From an uncultured Dorea sp. (GTDB lineage Bacteria; Bacillota; Clostridia; Lachnospirales; Lachnospiraceae), in contig CAJTOH010000007.1 in the NCBI GenBank assembly GCA_910577685.1, forward strand, positions 51,886 to 115,885: 64,000 nucleotides of DNA. Reading direction: 5' to 3'. A model generated the notes under the pieces. That model saw only the letters and a program-made list of their open reading frames with translations. It did no database searches and was not told the origin of the DNA. The stretch's first letter is position 1. Every line of letters begins with the position of its first letter. Shown in pieces: positions 41,036-49,645 of the stretch. The translations under genes and the position numbers were made by a program.

Positions 41036-41195
41036 ATGGAACAAACACGATATGAAACAGGTGTAAAGCAGCTGTATTGAATCCTTTATCCAGTGTATTC
41101 CCTATGTCGGCTTCCCCAGAACGCTGAACGCCGTATTTACCGCAAAGAAAATCTTTTCCGAAAGACAAATCGTACCGTATACGCAGAATCCGTAA
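41036..41195 (+). pseudogene. Carboxymuconolactone decarboxylase (CMD) family remnant
   Basis: After AGGAGG (41021-41026), ATG 41036 gives MEQTRYETGVKQLY and then a stop. In another frame the end of the same family follows: ESFIQCIPYVGFPRTLNAVF and then TAKKIFSER, stopping at 41195. The middle, with the catalytic cysteine pair, is missing. CMD genes divergent from MerR regulators (AdhR type, sensing aldehydes or thiol stress) are common in Firmicutes, and both halves of this pair have decayed. Confidence 0.7.
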
Positions 41196-41310
41196 ACACA
41201 ATTTTCTTACTGGCCGGGAGCGGCAAAACTGCAAAAATTTTCCGTTCCCTTCCCTATAAGGCTTCATATACTAAATTCCCATCGCCAAGCTTCCCCTTTT
41301 GGCCATAATA

Positions 41311-41319
41311 TGATATAAT
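41311..41319 (+). promoter_or_regulatory. Extended -10 promoter for the hyd leader
   Basis: TG one base before a perfect TATAAT (41314-41319) forms an extended -10 element; the -35 side is poor. Transcription would start near 41326. Confidence 0.5.
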
Positions 41320-41325
41320 GAATCC

Positions 41326-41483
41326 GGATAATAAATGTACTGACCGCAAAGGTACTCCTCGGTATTCTAAGCGGGAAGGCGCGCAGATTCGAAGTAAGAT
41401 ATTATTGGGCAGGGATATTCTGCCCTTTAGAGCTGTACACACAGCATAAAAGGACCTGACGCCAAAGTGCATCAGGTCCTTTT
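41326..41483 (+). ncRNA. Candidate structured leader or small RNA upstream of hydE
   Basis: About 158 bases from the predicted start to a terminator-like hairpin. It contains a short GTAC..GTAC pairing (41337-41354), a GGGCAG/CTGCCC hairpin (41407-41425), a TGTAC/GTACA long-range pairing option (41336-41340 with 41434-41438) and the terminal hairpin. Only 31 bases separate the hairpin from the hydE start, too few for a second promoter, so hydE expression from this promoter would need read-through. It does not match the riboswitch motifs I know. It may be an attenuator or an independent small RNA. Confidence 0.4.
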
Positions 41484-41486
41484 ATA
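41448..41486 (+). terminator. Terminator-like hairpin directly before hydE
   Basis: A perfect 12-base stem (41448-41459 with 41472-41483), A-rich at its base, is followed by TTTTATATT. It lies 31 bases before the hydE ATG and 20 bases before its AAGGAG. Confidence 0.65.
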
Positions 41487-41514
41487 TTGAAAAATTCGTT
41501 TTAAGGAGTGGTCT

Positions 41515-42579
41515 ATGCCAAAATATACAATTACCGACAACTATGCTCTTATCGACAAACTGAAAGAAAACCGCACTCTTACGAAAGATGAATGGACCCG
41601 GCTGATTGCAGAACGCACGCCGGAGCTTGCGGAATATCTGTTCTCACTGGCAAGAGAAGAGAGACGCCTTCACTACGGACACGATATATATATACGCGGT
41701 CTGATCGAATTCACCAACTATTGCCGGAACGACTGCCTCTACTGCGGAATCCGCAGGAGCAACTCCCACGCCGTCCGCTACCGGCTCTCGGAAGAGGATA
41801 TTCTCTCCTGCTGCCATACCGGCTACGGGTTAGGCTTCCGCACCTTCGTTCTGCAGGGAGGAGAGGACGCTTTTTACACCGATGAAAAGATGGTCCGGAT
41901 AATTGAAAAGATCAAGAAACATTTTCCTGACTGCGCCCTCACTTTATCTATCGGCGAAAAAACCTGCGACAGTTACAGGCGGTACTTTGAAGCGGGTGCC
42001 GACCGATATCTTCTGCGCCATGAAACCAGTAATGCAGAACATTATTCCAAGCTTCACCCTTCTTCTCTGACTGCGGCGGCAAGAAAGGAATGTCTGTGGA
42101 ACCTGAAAAGAATCGGATACCAAGTCGGAACAGGGTTTATGGTCGGCTCCCCTTACCAGACGGCAAGGCATCTGGCAGAGGATATGCTGTTTATCCGGGA
42201 ACTGAATCCCCAGATGGTAGGAATCGGCCCCTTTATCGTCCACCATGACACCCCGTTTGCAGATCAGGCGTCCGGGACGCTGGAACTGACGCTGTTTATG
42301 CTGGGCCTTCTAAGGCTTATGCTTCCGAAGGTATTGCTTCCCGCGACCACGGCGCTTGGAACCATCGCGCCCAACGGACGGGAATTGGGGATTTTATCCG
42401 GCGCAAACGTCGTGATGCCCAACCTGTCGCCAACCAGCGTCCGCAAAGACTATTCCCTGTACGACAATAAGATCTGTACGGGAGCCGAAGCCGCCGAATG
42501 TAGAAACTGTCTTGAAAAACGTATGGAAGGCATTGGTTACAAGATTGTCACCGAAAGAGGCGACTCTCTTAATTTGTAA
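41515..42579 (+). CDS. hydE: [FeFe]-hydrogenase maturase HydE (radical SAM)
   Basis: 354 residues of the radical SAM family, with the cluster motif CRNDCLYCGIRRSN (CxxxCxxC) near residue 65, TGYGLGFRTFVLQGGEDAFY, DRYLLRHETSNAEHYSKLHP and ATTALGTIAPNGRELGILSG. HydE acts with HydG and HydF to build the 2Fe subcluster of the H-cluster. The start has AAGGAG 6 bases upstream. It is first in a hydE-hydG-hydF run. The hydrogenase itself is not in this window. Confidence 0.95.
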   Translation: MPKYTITDNYALIDKLKENRTLTKDEWTRLIAERTPELAEYLFSLAREERRLHYGHDIYIRGLIEFTNYCRNDCLYCGIRRSNSHAVRYRLSEEDILSCCHTGYGLGFRTFVLQGGEDAFYTDEKMVRIIEKIKKHFPDCALTLSIGEKTCDSYRRYFEAGADRYLLRHETSNAEHYSKLHPSSLTAAARKECLWNLKRIGYQVGTGFMVGSPYQTARHLAEDMLFIRELNPQMVGIGPFIVHHDTPFADQASGTLELTLFMLGLLRLMLPKVLLPATTALGTIAPNGRELGILSGANVVMPNLSPTSVRKDYSLYDNKICTGAEAAECRNCLEKRMEGIGYKIVTERGDSLNL

Positions 42580-42685
42580 TCTAATATCCTTTTCTAAGAT
42601 CTGAATACGGCGCTCCATGCATACGGCGCGCTTATATAAATAAAGCAGATAATGACCCAAATAATAAAATAGGAGGAAAACAACC

Positions 42686-44107
42686 ATGTATGATGTTAAT
42701 TCCAAACATCCCGAAGACTTTATCAACCACGAGGAGATCTTAAGTACCCTCGCCTACGCCGATGAGAACAAGAACAACATTAAACTCATCGAATCTTTAA
42801 TCGAAAAAGCCGCGCTGCGCAAGGGATTATCCCACCGGGAGGCTTCCGTTCTTCTCGCCTGTGACGACGAGGAGATGAACCGGAAAATCTTCCGGCTTGC
42901 GGAACAAATCAAAAAAGACTTCTACGGCAACCGTATCGTACTTTTTGCTCCGCTGTACCTGTCTAACTACTGCGTCAACGGCTGTACCTACTGCCCTTAT
43001 CACCTGAAAAATAAGCATATAGCACGGAAGAAGCTGACTCAGGAAGAAATCCGCCGGGAAGTGATCGCACTGCAGGATATGGGGCACAAACGGCTTGCAT
43101 TAGAAGCAGGAGAGGACCCGGTTCACAACACTATGGACTACTATCTGGACTGCATTAATACCATTTACAGTATCAAGCACAGAAACGGGGCTATCCGCCG
43201 TGTCAACATCAATATCGCCGCAACTACGATAGACAATTACCGTCTGCTGAAAGAAGCCGGAATCGGAACCTATATCCTGTTTCAGGAAACCTATCATAAA
43301 GAAAGCTATCTGAACCTCCACCCTACCGGTCCGAAGCATGACTACGACTACCACACAACAGCCATGGACCGCGCTATGGAGGGCGGAATCGACGATGTGG
43401 GCGTTGGGGTTCTCTTTGGGCTTGATAAGTATCGCTATGAATTTGCCGGCCTTCTGATGCATGCGGAACACTTGGAAGCCGCCTTTGGCGTCGGCCCTCA
43501 CACGATCAGCGTGCCGAGGCTGCGCAATGCCGATGATATTGACGCGGATTCCTTTGCAAATGGAATCGACGACGACACATTTGCAAAGATCGTCGCATGT
43601 ATCCGAATTGCGGTTCCTTACACCGGCATGATTATTTCCACCCGTGAAAGCCAAAAAACCCGCGAGCAAGTCCTCCACCTCGGTATTTCCCAGATCAGCG
43701 GCGGCTCAAAGACCAGCGTGGGCGGGTATTGCGAACCGGAACCGGAAGATGCCAAGTCAGAACAGTTTGACGTAATAGATAACCGTACTCTGGATGAAGT
43801 CGTACGGTGGCTGATGGAGATGGACTATCTCCCAAGCTTCTGCACTGCTTGTTACCGGGAAGGACGGACAGGCGACCGCTTCATGTCCCTGTGCAAAAGC
43901 GGACAGATTCAGAACTGCTGCCATCCCAATGCGCTGATGACGCTGGAAGAATACCTGATGGACTACGCTTCCCCTGCAACTAAGGCGATCGGCGATAAGC
44001 TTATTGATAAGGAGGTCTTAAATGTACCTAACGAAAAAGCGCGGTCGGTTGTTCTTGAAAACCTTAAGCTGATCCGTGAAAATAACAGGCGGGATTTCCG
44101 TTTCTAA
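42686..44107 (+). CDS. hydG: [FeFe]-hydrogenase maturase HydG (radical SAM tyrosine lyase)
   Basis: 473 residues, ThiH-like. The N-terminal cluster motif is NYCVNGCTYCPYHLKNKHIA near residue 92, followed by VIALQDMGHKRLALEAGEDP. The C-terminal auxiliary cluster motif is FCTACYREGRTGDRFMSLCK with SGQIQNCCHPNAL, diagnostic of HydG over ThiH. It cleaves tyrosine to make the CO and CN ligands of the H-cluster. An AGGAGG site precedes the ATG. The 106-base gap from hydE shows no terminator. Confidence 0.96.
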   Translation: MYDVNSKHPEDFINHEEILSTLAYADENKNNIKLIESLIEKAALRKGLSHREASVLLACDDEEMNRKIFRLAEQIKKDFYGNRIVLFAPLYLSNYCVNGCTYCPYHLKNKHIARKKLTQEEIRREVIALQDMGHKRLALEAGEDPVHNTMDYYLDCINTIYSIKHRNGAIRRVNINIAATTIDNYRLLKEAGIGTYILFQETYHKESYLNLHPTGPKHDYDYHTTAMDRAMEGGIDDVGVGVLFGLDKYRYEFAGLLMHAEHLEAAFGVGPHTISVPRLRNADDIDADSFANGIDDDTFAKIVACIRIAVPYTGMIISTRESQKTREQVLHLGISQISGGSKTSVGGYCEPEPEDAKSEQFDVIDNRTLDEVVRWLMEMDYLPSFCTACYREGRTGDRFMSLCKSGQIQNCCHPNALMTLEEYLMDYASPATKAIGDKLIDKEVLNVPNEKARSVVLENLKLIRENNRRDFRF

Positions 44108-44129
44108 AATATAAAGGAGAATTTACATC

Positions 44130-45329
44130 ATGAGCTTAAACAACACGCCCTCCGGCGAACGCATACATATCGGCATCTTCGGGAAACGCAATGCCGGAAA
44201 ATCCAGCCTCATTAACGCGCTGACCGGTCAGAGCCTCGCCATTGTTTCTGACATTAAGGGAACTACTACCGATCCGGTACTCAAGGCAATGGAGCTTCTT
44301 CCCCTCGGCCCGGTCGTTATGATCGACACGCCGGGGATCGACGACGACGGAGAACTGGGAGTTCTCCGGATACAGAAGGCATATCAGGTCTTAAATAAGA
44401 CGGATATCGCAGTTCTCGTTGTAGACGGCAGAATCGGCATGACACGGGAGGATGAGGCTATCCTTAAGAAAATAACCGCCAAGTCCATTCCCTGTGTGGT
44501 CGTAATGAATAAAGCCGACCTGATAACGGGCATGCCCGCCGCCTGCGACACCCTACCGGCCATGCCCGTTATCCGGGTCAGCGCCTCGGACCATACTAAC
44601 ATACACGAATTAAAGGAGGTGATTGCCTCCCTCGTCCCTGCGGAAGATCCAAAACGCAGAATTATCGGCGACCTGATCCGTCCTTCGGATCTCGTCGTCC
44701 TAGTCGTACCTATCGACAAAGCCGCTCCCAAGGGACGGCTGGTCCTGCCCCAGCAGCAGACCATCCGGGATATCCTGGAGGCGGGAGCAGTCTCCGTCGT
44801 GACAAGGAATACCGAACTTAAGGATACGCTGTCTTCCCTTGTCCAAAAACCGTCCCTTGTTATCACGGACAGTCAGGTATTCGAACAGGTTGACGCGGAT
44901 GTCCCAAAAGATATCCCTCTTACTTCATTTTCCATCCTGTTCGCAAGATATAAAGGGAATCTTGAGACTGTCGTGAAGGGCGCAAGGGCTCTCGATACTC
45001 TGGAGGACGGGAACCGCGTGCTGATTTCCGAGGGATGCACACACCACAGGCAATGCGGGGATATCGGTACGGAGAAACTGCCTGACTGGATAAAGAAGCA
45101 CACAAAAAAGGAACTGTATTTTGAATTCACCAGCGGGACCGAATTCCCGGCCGATCCGGCAAAATATCAGTTGATCGTACACTGCGGAGGCTGTACGCTG
45201 AATGAACGTGAAATGAAATATCGTCTGAAATGCGCGGAGGATGCCGGAACGCCAATCACAAACTATGGGACGGCGATTGCATATATGAAAGGGATCCTTG
45301 AAAGAAGCACCTCCCTCTTCCGGATCTAA
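44130..45329 (+). CDS. hydF: [FeFe]-hydrogenase maturation GTPase HydF
   Basis: 399 residues. The GTPase domain has the P-loop GIFGKRNAGKSSLINALTGQ, GTTTDPVLKAMEL, MIDTPGIDDDGELG and VVMNKADL. The C-terminal cluster-binding domain has CTHHRQCGDIGTEKLPDWIK and HCGGCTLNEREMKYRL, giving the CxH..HCxxC iron-sulfur ligands. HydF is the scaffold that passes the 2Fe unit to the hydrogenase. It lies 22 bases after hydG, in the same operon. Confidence 0.96.
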   Translation: MSLNNTPSGERIHIGIFGKRNAGKSSLINALTGQSLAIVSDIKGTTTDPVLKAMELLPLGPVVMIDTPGIDDDGELGVLRIQKAYQVLNKTDIAVLVVDGRIGMTREDEAILKKITAKSIPCVVVMNKADLITGMPAACDTLPAMPVIRVSASDHTNIHELKEVIASLVPAEDPKRRIIGDLIRPSDLVVLVVPIDKAAPKGRLVLPQQQTIRDILEAGAVSVVTRNTELKDTLSSLVQKPSLVITDSQVFEQVDADVPKDIPLTSFSILFARYKGNLETVVKGARALDTLEDGNRVLISEGCTHHRQCGDIGTEKLPDWIKKHTKKELYFEFTSGTEFPADPAKYQLIVHCGGCTLNEREMKYRLKCAEDAGTPITNYGTAIAYMKGILERSTSLFRI

Positions 45330-45406
45330 CGCATTACTTGATTTTATTAGTGGAACGTAGTACAATATTTCATTATAAAATCCGTTTATCCGGGAGGTAA
45401 CACAGA

Positions 45407-48346
45407 GTGGAAAAAGATATCACAGGATTGCATAATATGAGAAGCTTTATGCACGCGGCAAGGAATTATTTAGCAGATATCCAGCCAGGCTCTTATGCCA
45501 TGGCTGCAATCGATATTGAACATTTTCGGATGATCAATACGTTTTGCGGCAGAGATAAGGGGGACGAGCTTCTTATCTTCATTGCAGATTGTCTTAAATG
45601 TTATATAAAACAGCATGGCGGCGTCGCCGGTCGTTTTAACGGAGATAATTTCTGTATCATCATGCCATTTCAACTAGAACTGTTCCGGGCCATATGGGAT
45701 GAAATCTCACTTAATATGGGGCAGTTAAATGGTATTGCCCACTCTTTTCCGGCTATCGGCATCTACATATTGGAGGACCTTACCCTTCCGCCGGAGACAA
45801 TGTATGACCGTGCAACCATGGCCCTTTCCTATGCGCTTGGAAGCCATATGAACCGGATCCGCGTCTATGAGCCGGGCATGGAGAATTCCTTAGAGAAGGA
45901 ATGGAAGGTGCTTTCAGACGTAAAGACAGCTCTCGAGAACGACGAATTTACATTCTACGCACAGCCGCAGTACGACATCACCACACGAAAGATCGTAGGG
46001 GCGGAGGCTTTGGCGCGCTGGATCCATTACGGCAAACTGATACCGCCCGGGGTGTTTATCCCTGTGCTTGAAAAAAACCGGTCGATTACGCCCCTCGACA
46101 AGGTTGTTTGGACGAAAGTAGCGGAATGGCTGCATAACTGGATCCGCAAAGGATATCATCCCGTTCCTGTTTCCATCAACATATCCCGGCTGGATATTCT
46201 GACTATTGATGTGCCGGAATATTTGATTTCCCTGACCGATACATATCAGGTACCGCGCAAATACCTTAAATGTGAAATTACGGAGAGCGCCTACGCAGAA
46301 GACGGACAGAAAGTCAACGACACGGTAACGCGGCTGCAGCAAGCCGGTTTTCAGGTTATGATGGATGATTTCGGAAGCGGCTATTCTTCTCTGAACACGC
46401 TGAAAAGCATGGATGTGGACGTCCTTAAGATTGATATGGGTTTTCTCGAGATGAGTATAGAAGAAGAACAAAAAGGTATCGGTATCTTAGAATCTGTCGT
46501 GAACATGGCGCGTCTTCTGGGAATTCCGATTGTCTTAGAAGGCGTGGAAAACCAGCAGCATGAGAATTTCATGCGCAACATGGGATGCCGCTACGCGCAG
46601 GGTTACTATTACTCTAAGCCTCTGCCCATACATCAGCTTGAAAATCTTCTGGCCGATGAGCGGAATCTGGATTTAAACGGTATGTGCGTCAAACAGATCG
46701 AGGCCCTTCATACCAGAGAATTCATAGACGGCAACCTTTTTACCGATACCATGGTCAATAATATTCTGGGAGCGGCGGCGTTTTACGACGTATATGAGAA
46801 CAAAATTGAAATTACCCGTGTCAATGAACAGTATTTTCAACTTGTAGGCGTGGGAACCGGCGACGCTGAGAATTATGACAAGAAGCTCTGGGATCACGTC
46901 CGGGACGACGACAGGCCTATGCTGTTTTCACTTTTTGAACAGGCATATGACAAACGCCCCGGCTGCGCGGAAGGATACATACATTTTATACGTATTGACG
47001 GCAGAGTCATCTGGGTGTTCATGAAAGTATTTTTCCTGCGGGAAAAGAACGGGCATAAGATGTTCTACTGTTCTCTCATAGACGTTACTACTTTCCGCGA
47101 AAAGGAAATGAAAACCACTTGGTGCAGATCGGAAGTCACTGAATTTACGGATCAGGAGCAGGACAAGCTGGAACGCTATTACGGCAGTATTCCCTGCGGA
47201 TTTGGGTTAGCTAAGATAATTACGGATTCTTCCGGATCTCCGGTGGATTACGAAATCATCTACATTAACCATGAGATGGCCAAAACCTGCGGCGGCGACA
47301 GGAAATTACTGCGTCATCTGATCTTGAAAGCATTTCAGGACGACCAGAAGGATTTGTTTACCAAAGCATTTCAGGCAGCTTTTAACGGAGAGACCTTGAC
47401 CCACTATGCATATAGTTCTATTTCCAGCCATTATCTCCAACTTACGCTTTATCAGCATGAGTACGGCTATGTCGCTTGCCTGATGCGGGACGTCACCCAT
47501 ATGCAGATTCACGAAGGTGCCTTAAACAGTATGGTGCTTGCCTACCGGGAGGTTTATTTCCTCCACCTTCGCGACAACTACTGCCGTATGATCTATCCTG
47601 ATGCAAACGGGCTAATGGAACGCGGGAATTATGCCGCCGTAGTGAATCGTCACTTTGGAACCGGCAAGATTTTAAAATACGACGAGAAAAATGTCCGCAG
47701 CTTCCTGTCGCTGGATAATCTGAGGGCGGCTCTTATGAATCAGGATTCTACGGAATATCGTTACCGTAGAAGTGCGAAGGACTCTGGCATCGCAGACGAA
47801 TGGTGTCTTACCAGTGTTACGGTCAGCGAGCGTGAAAAGGGTATCCCGATAACCGCAGTGGTCACCATCCGGAGTATTGACAACATCATCAAGGAGGAGG
47901 AAGAGAAACGCCATCTGCGCATGGCCCAGTCTCTTGCGAATATGTCGGACGATTTCTTTATCTACCGGGCAATAGACGACGAACGTATTCTGTATGCGAA
48001 TCCGGCTATTATGACTATATTCGGATGCAATACGATGGAGGAGTTCATGGAACTGGTAAACGGCTCCTTTAGAGGATTGGTTCATCCCGACGACTTCAAC
48101 CGTGTGGAATGGGAGATCCAGGAACAGATCAGGCGCTCCAAGGAGAACATGGATTATGTCCAGTACCGGATTACACGGAAAGACGGAGAGGTTCGTTGGC
48201 TGGACGATTGCGGACATCTGGAGAATTCCGAATGGGGCGAAGAACACAGGCTGTTCTATGTATTCGTCAGGGACATCACCGACCAAATCACTGAGATCCA
48301 GAAAGAAAAGCTGCTGAACTCAAACCAATTTTATCAGAAGGAGTAA
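45407..48346 (+). CDS. GGDEF-EAL protein with C-terminal PAS domains, probable c-di-GMP phosphodiesterase
   Basis: 979 residues. An N-terminal GGDEF-like domain (about 1-165) has the degenerate signature GRFNGDNFCIIMP instead of GGDEF. The EAL domain (about 180-420) keeps the catalytic set: KIVGAEALARW, SINISRLDI, CEITESAY, VMMDDFGSGYSSLNTLKSMD, LKIDMGFLEM and VLEGVENQQHE. At least three PAS-like regions follow (about 450-580, 620-720, 850-970, the last with DGEVRWLDDCGHLENSEW). It probably hydrolyses c-di-GMP under PAS control, with the GGDEF part binding GTP or inactive. The start is GTG with GGGAGG upstream. No membrane segment is visible. It lies 77 bases after hydF. Confidence 0.9.
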   Translation: MEKDITGLHNMRSFMHAARNYLADIQPGSYAMAAIDIEHFRMINTFCGRDKGDELLIFIADCLKCYIKQHGGVAGRFNGDNFCIIMPFQLELFRAIWDEISLNMGQLNGIAHSFPAIGIYILEDLTLPPETMYDRATMALSYALGSHMNRIRVYEPGMENSLEKEWKVLSDVKTALENDEFTFYAQPQYDITTRKIVGAEALARWIHYGKLIPPGVFIPVLEKNRSITPLDKVVWTKVAEWLHNWIRKGYHPVPVSINISRLDILTIDVPEYLISLTDTYQVPRKYLKCEITESAYAEDGQKVNDTVTRLQQAGFQVMMDDFGSGYSSLNTLKSMDVDVLKIDMGFLEMSIEEEQKGIGILESVVNMARLLGIPIVLEGVENQQHENFMRNMGCRYAQGYYYSKPLPIHQLENLLADERNLDLNGMCVKQIEALHTREFIDGNLFTDTMVNNILGAAAFYDVYENKIEITRVNEQYFQLVGVGTGDAENYDKKLWDHVRDDDRPMLFSLFEQAYDKRPGCAEGYIHFIRIDGRVIWVFMKVFFLREKNGHKMFYCSLIDVTTFREKEMKTTWCRSEVTEFTDQEQDKLERYYGSIPCGFGLAKIITDSSGSPVDYEIIYINHEMAKTCGGDRKLLRHLILKAFQDDQKDLFTKAFQAAFNGETLTHYAYSSISSHYLQLTLYQHEYGYVACLMRDVTHMQIHEGALNSMVLAYREVYFLHLRDNYCRMIYPDANGLMERGNYAAVVNRHFGTGKILKYDEKNVRSFLSLDNLRAALMNQDSTEYRYRRSAKDSGIADEWCLTSVTVSEREKGIPITAVVTIRSIDNIIKEEEEKRHLRMAQSLANMSDDFFIYRAIDDERILYANPAIMTIFGCNTMEEFMELVNGSFRGLVHPDDFNRVEWEIQEQIRRSKENMDYVQYRITRKDGEVRWLDDCGHLENSEWGEEHRLFYVFVRDITDQITEIQKEKLLNSNQFYQKE

Positions 48347-48351
48347 GTATC

Positions 48352-48705
48352 TTGATACAACTTATAAAATTAAGAGAGCATCCCGAATTATCCAAAAGAG
48401 CCGCCATGTGGTTTCACCAGAAATGGCAATATCCTTTGGAGGCATATGAAGAAAGTATCGAGGCGTGCATAACGCAGGAACTGGCCGTCCCCCAATGGTA
48501 TCTTGCCATGGACGGGGATATCATTGCAGGCGGTTTAGGTGTAATTGAAAATGATTACCATAACCGCAAAGACCTAACGCCGAACGTCTGCGCAGTATAC
48601 GTGGAGAAATCCTTCCGCTGCAGAGGTATTGCGGGAGAGCTGCTGAATCTGGTCCGTACGGATATGAAAGAAAAGGGCGTTGATACGCTTTATCGGAGCT
48701 TTTAG
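48352..48705 (+). CDS. GNAT family N-acetyltransferase, C-terminally truncated
   Basis: 117 residues from a TTG start with AAGGAG inside the end of the previous gene. GNAT landmarks are present: WYLAMDGDIIAGGLGVIEND, CAVYVEKSFRCRGIAGELLN (the RGxAxxLL acetyl-CoA loop, here RCRGIAGELL) and VRTDMKEKGVDTLYRSF, then stop. Relatives continue after DTLYL with a further 30-40 residues forming the last strands (FYERYGWEF block), which are missing, so activity is doubtful. A terminator follows 31 bases on. It is probably co-transcribed with the GGDEF-EAL gene. Confidence 0.7.
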   Translation: MIQLIKLREHPELSKRAAMWFHQKWQYPLEAYEESIEACITQELAVPQWYLAMDGDIIAGGLGVIENDYHNRKDLTPNVCAVYVEKSFRCRGIAGELLNLVRTDMKEKGVDTLYRSF

Positions 48706-48735
48706 AAGAACATATTTAGAGTATATAAAATCCCC

Positions 48736-48769
48736 AAAAATCATGACACACAGTTGTCATGATTTTTTT
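48736..48769 (+). terminator. Intrinsic terminator after the GNAT gene
   Basis: The stem AAAAATCATGACA/TGTCATGATTTTT (48736-48748, 48755-48767) runs into T7. It ends the run that starts at hydE. Confidence 0.85.
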
Positions 48770-48808
48770 GATAGAATAGCTTCATCAAAAGAAAGGAGAA
48801 TTTTTACT

Positions 48809-49525
48809 ATGGAGTACGAGGTTGTTACGTTACAGGAAAAAATTGCAGTGGGCGTTTCTGCCCGGACGAATAATATGTCTCCCGACATGGAGGCTGTGAT
48901 CGGAGGACTTTGGAAGCGTTTTTATAATGAGGGGATCTATGCTTCCATTCCGGAAAAGACGAACGCGAAATCGCTGGGAATTTACACCTGTTATAAGGGG
49001 GATGATAAGTCTGATTACACCGCTATGGCTGCCTGTGAGACGGCTGCGGAACCGGCGGAGGGTGAATATAGCGTCTGCCGGATTCCGGCAGGCCGCTATG
49101 CGAAGTTTATTGTTCACGGCGATATGGTTCAGGCTGTCGCATCTGCATGGCAGGAGATCTGGCAGATGAATCTGCCCAGGGCTTTCCAGTGTGATTTCGA
49201 AGAATATCAGGACGACTGCATGGATAATGCGGAGATTCATATTTATGTGGGATTAAAAGAAAGCTCTGCTGCCGAATCGCGGTGCGGAATTTTATGCAGC
49301 GAGTGCGCCTACCGCGAGCAGATGAACTGCGCTGGCTGCGTACATATTCAAAAGCCGTTTTGGGGCGATAGCTGTCCTGTGAAATCTTGCTGCGAGGAAA
49401 AACCGCAGGAACATTGCGGAAACTGTGAGAATTTCCCATGCGCTCTTTTGAATCAGTTTGCTTATGATGAAAAGCAGGGGGATAACGGGAAGAGAATTGA
49501 ACAGTGTAAGGTCTGGAAAGGGTAA
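48809..49525 (+). CDS. GyrI-like effector-binding domain fused to a DUF3795 cysteine-rich domain
   Basis: 238 residues. Residues 1-155 form an AraC/GyrI-type effector-binding (SOUL-like) domain: EVVTLQEKIAVGVSARTNNM, YSVCRIPAGRYAKFIVHGDM, VASAWQEIWQMNLPRAFQCD and ENAEIHIYVGLKE-like end. Residues 160-238 are rich in cysteine (CGILCSECAYREQMNCAGCV, SCPVKSCCEEKPQEHCGNCE, NFPCALLNQF), matching DUF3795, a probable zinc-binding module. The start at 48809 has GAAAGGAG 9 bases upstream; a longer frame passes back through the terminator. It may sense a small hydrophobic molecule; no DNA-binding domain is present. Confidence 0.8.
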   Translation: MEYEVVTLQEKIAVGVSARTNNMSPDMEAVIGGLWKRFYNEGIYASIPEKTNAKSLGIYTCYKGDDKSDYTAMAACETAAEPAEGEYSVCRIPAGRYAKFIVHGDMVQAVASAWQEIWQMNLPRAFQCDFEEYQDDCMDNAEIHIYVGLKESSAAESRCGILCSECAYREQMNCAGCVHIQKPFWGDSCPVKSCCEEKPQEHCGNCENFPCALLNQFAYDEKQGDNGKRIEQCKVWKG

Positions 49526-49572
49526 ATTTTATTTTGCATTTGAAGGGAAGAAGATCTTGATTGGATAATAAG

Positions 49573-49622
49573 AAAAGCGCCGGAAAATATTAAAAAAAAC
49601 AAACATTTTCCGACGCTTTTTT
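49573..49622. terminator. Bidirectional terminator between convergent genes
   Basis: The stem AAAAGCGCCGGAAAAT with its near-complement (one mismatch; arms about 49573-49588 and 49605-49620) is followed by T6 and preceded by A-rich sequence. It serves both the plus-strand GyrI-like gene and the minus-strand glycan island. Confidence 0.8.
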
Positions 49623-49645
49623 GACTGGTTCGGCGTTATATTTTA

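Noticed and set aside
41093..41308. A frame containing LLAGSGKTAKIF, resembling a P-loop
   Set aside because: It lies in an alternative frame of the CMD remnant and has no other ATPase motif, so the likeness is coincidental.
48680..48808. Extending the GyrI-like gene upstream to 48680
   Set aside because: The extension reads through the terminator hairpin at 48736-48769 and overlaps the GNAT gene; the ATG at 48809 has a clear ribosome site.
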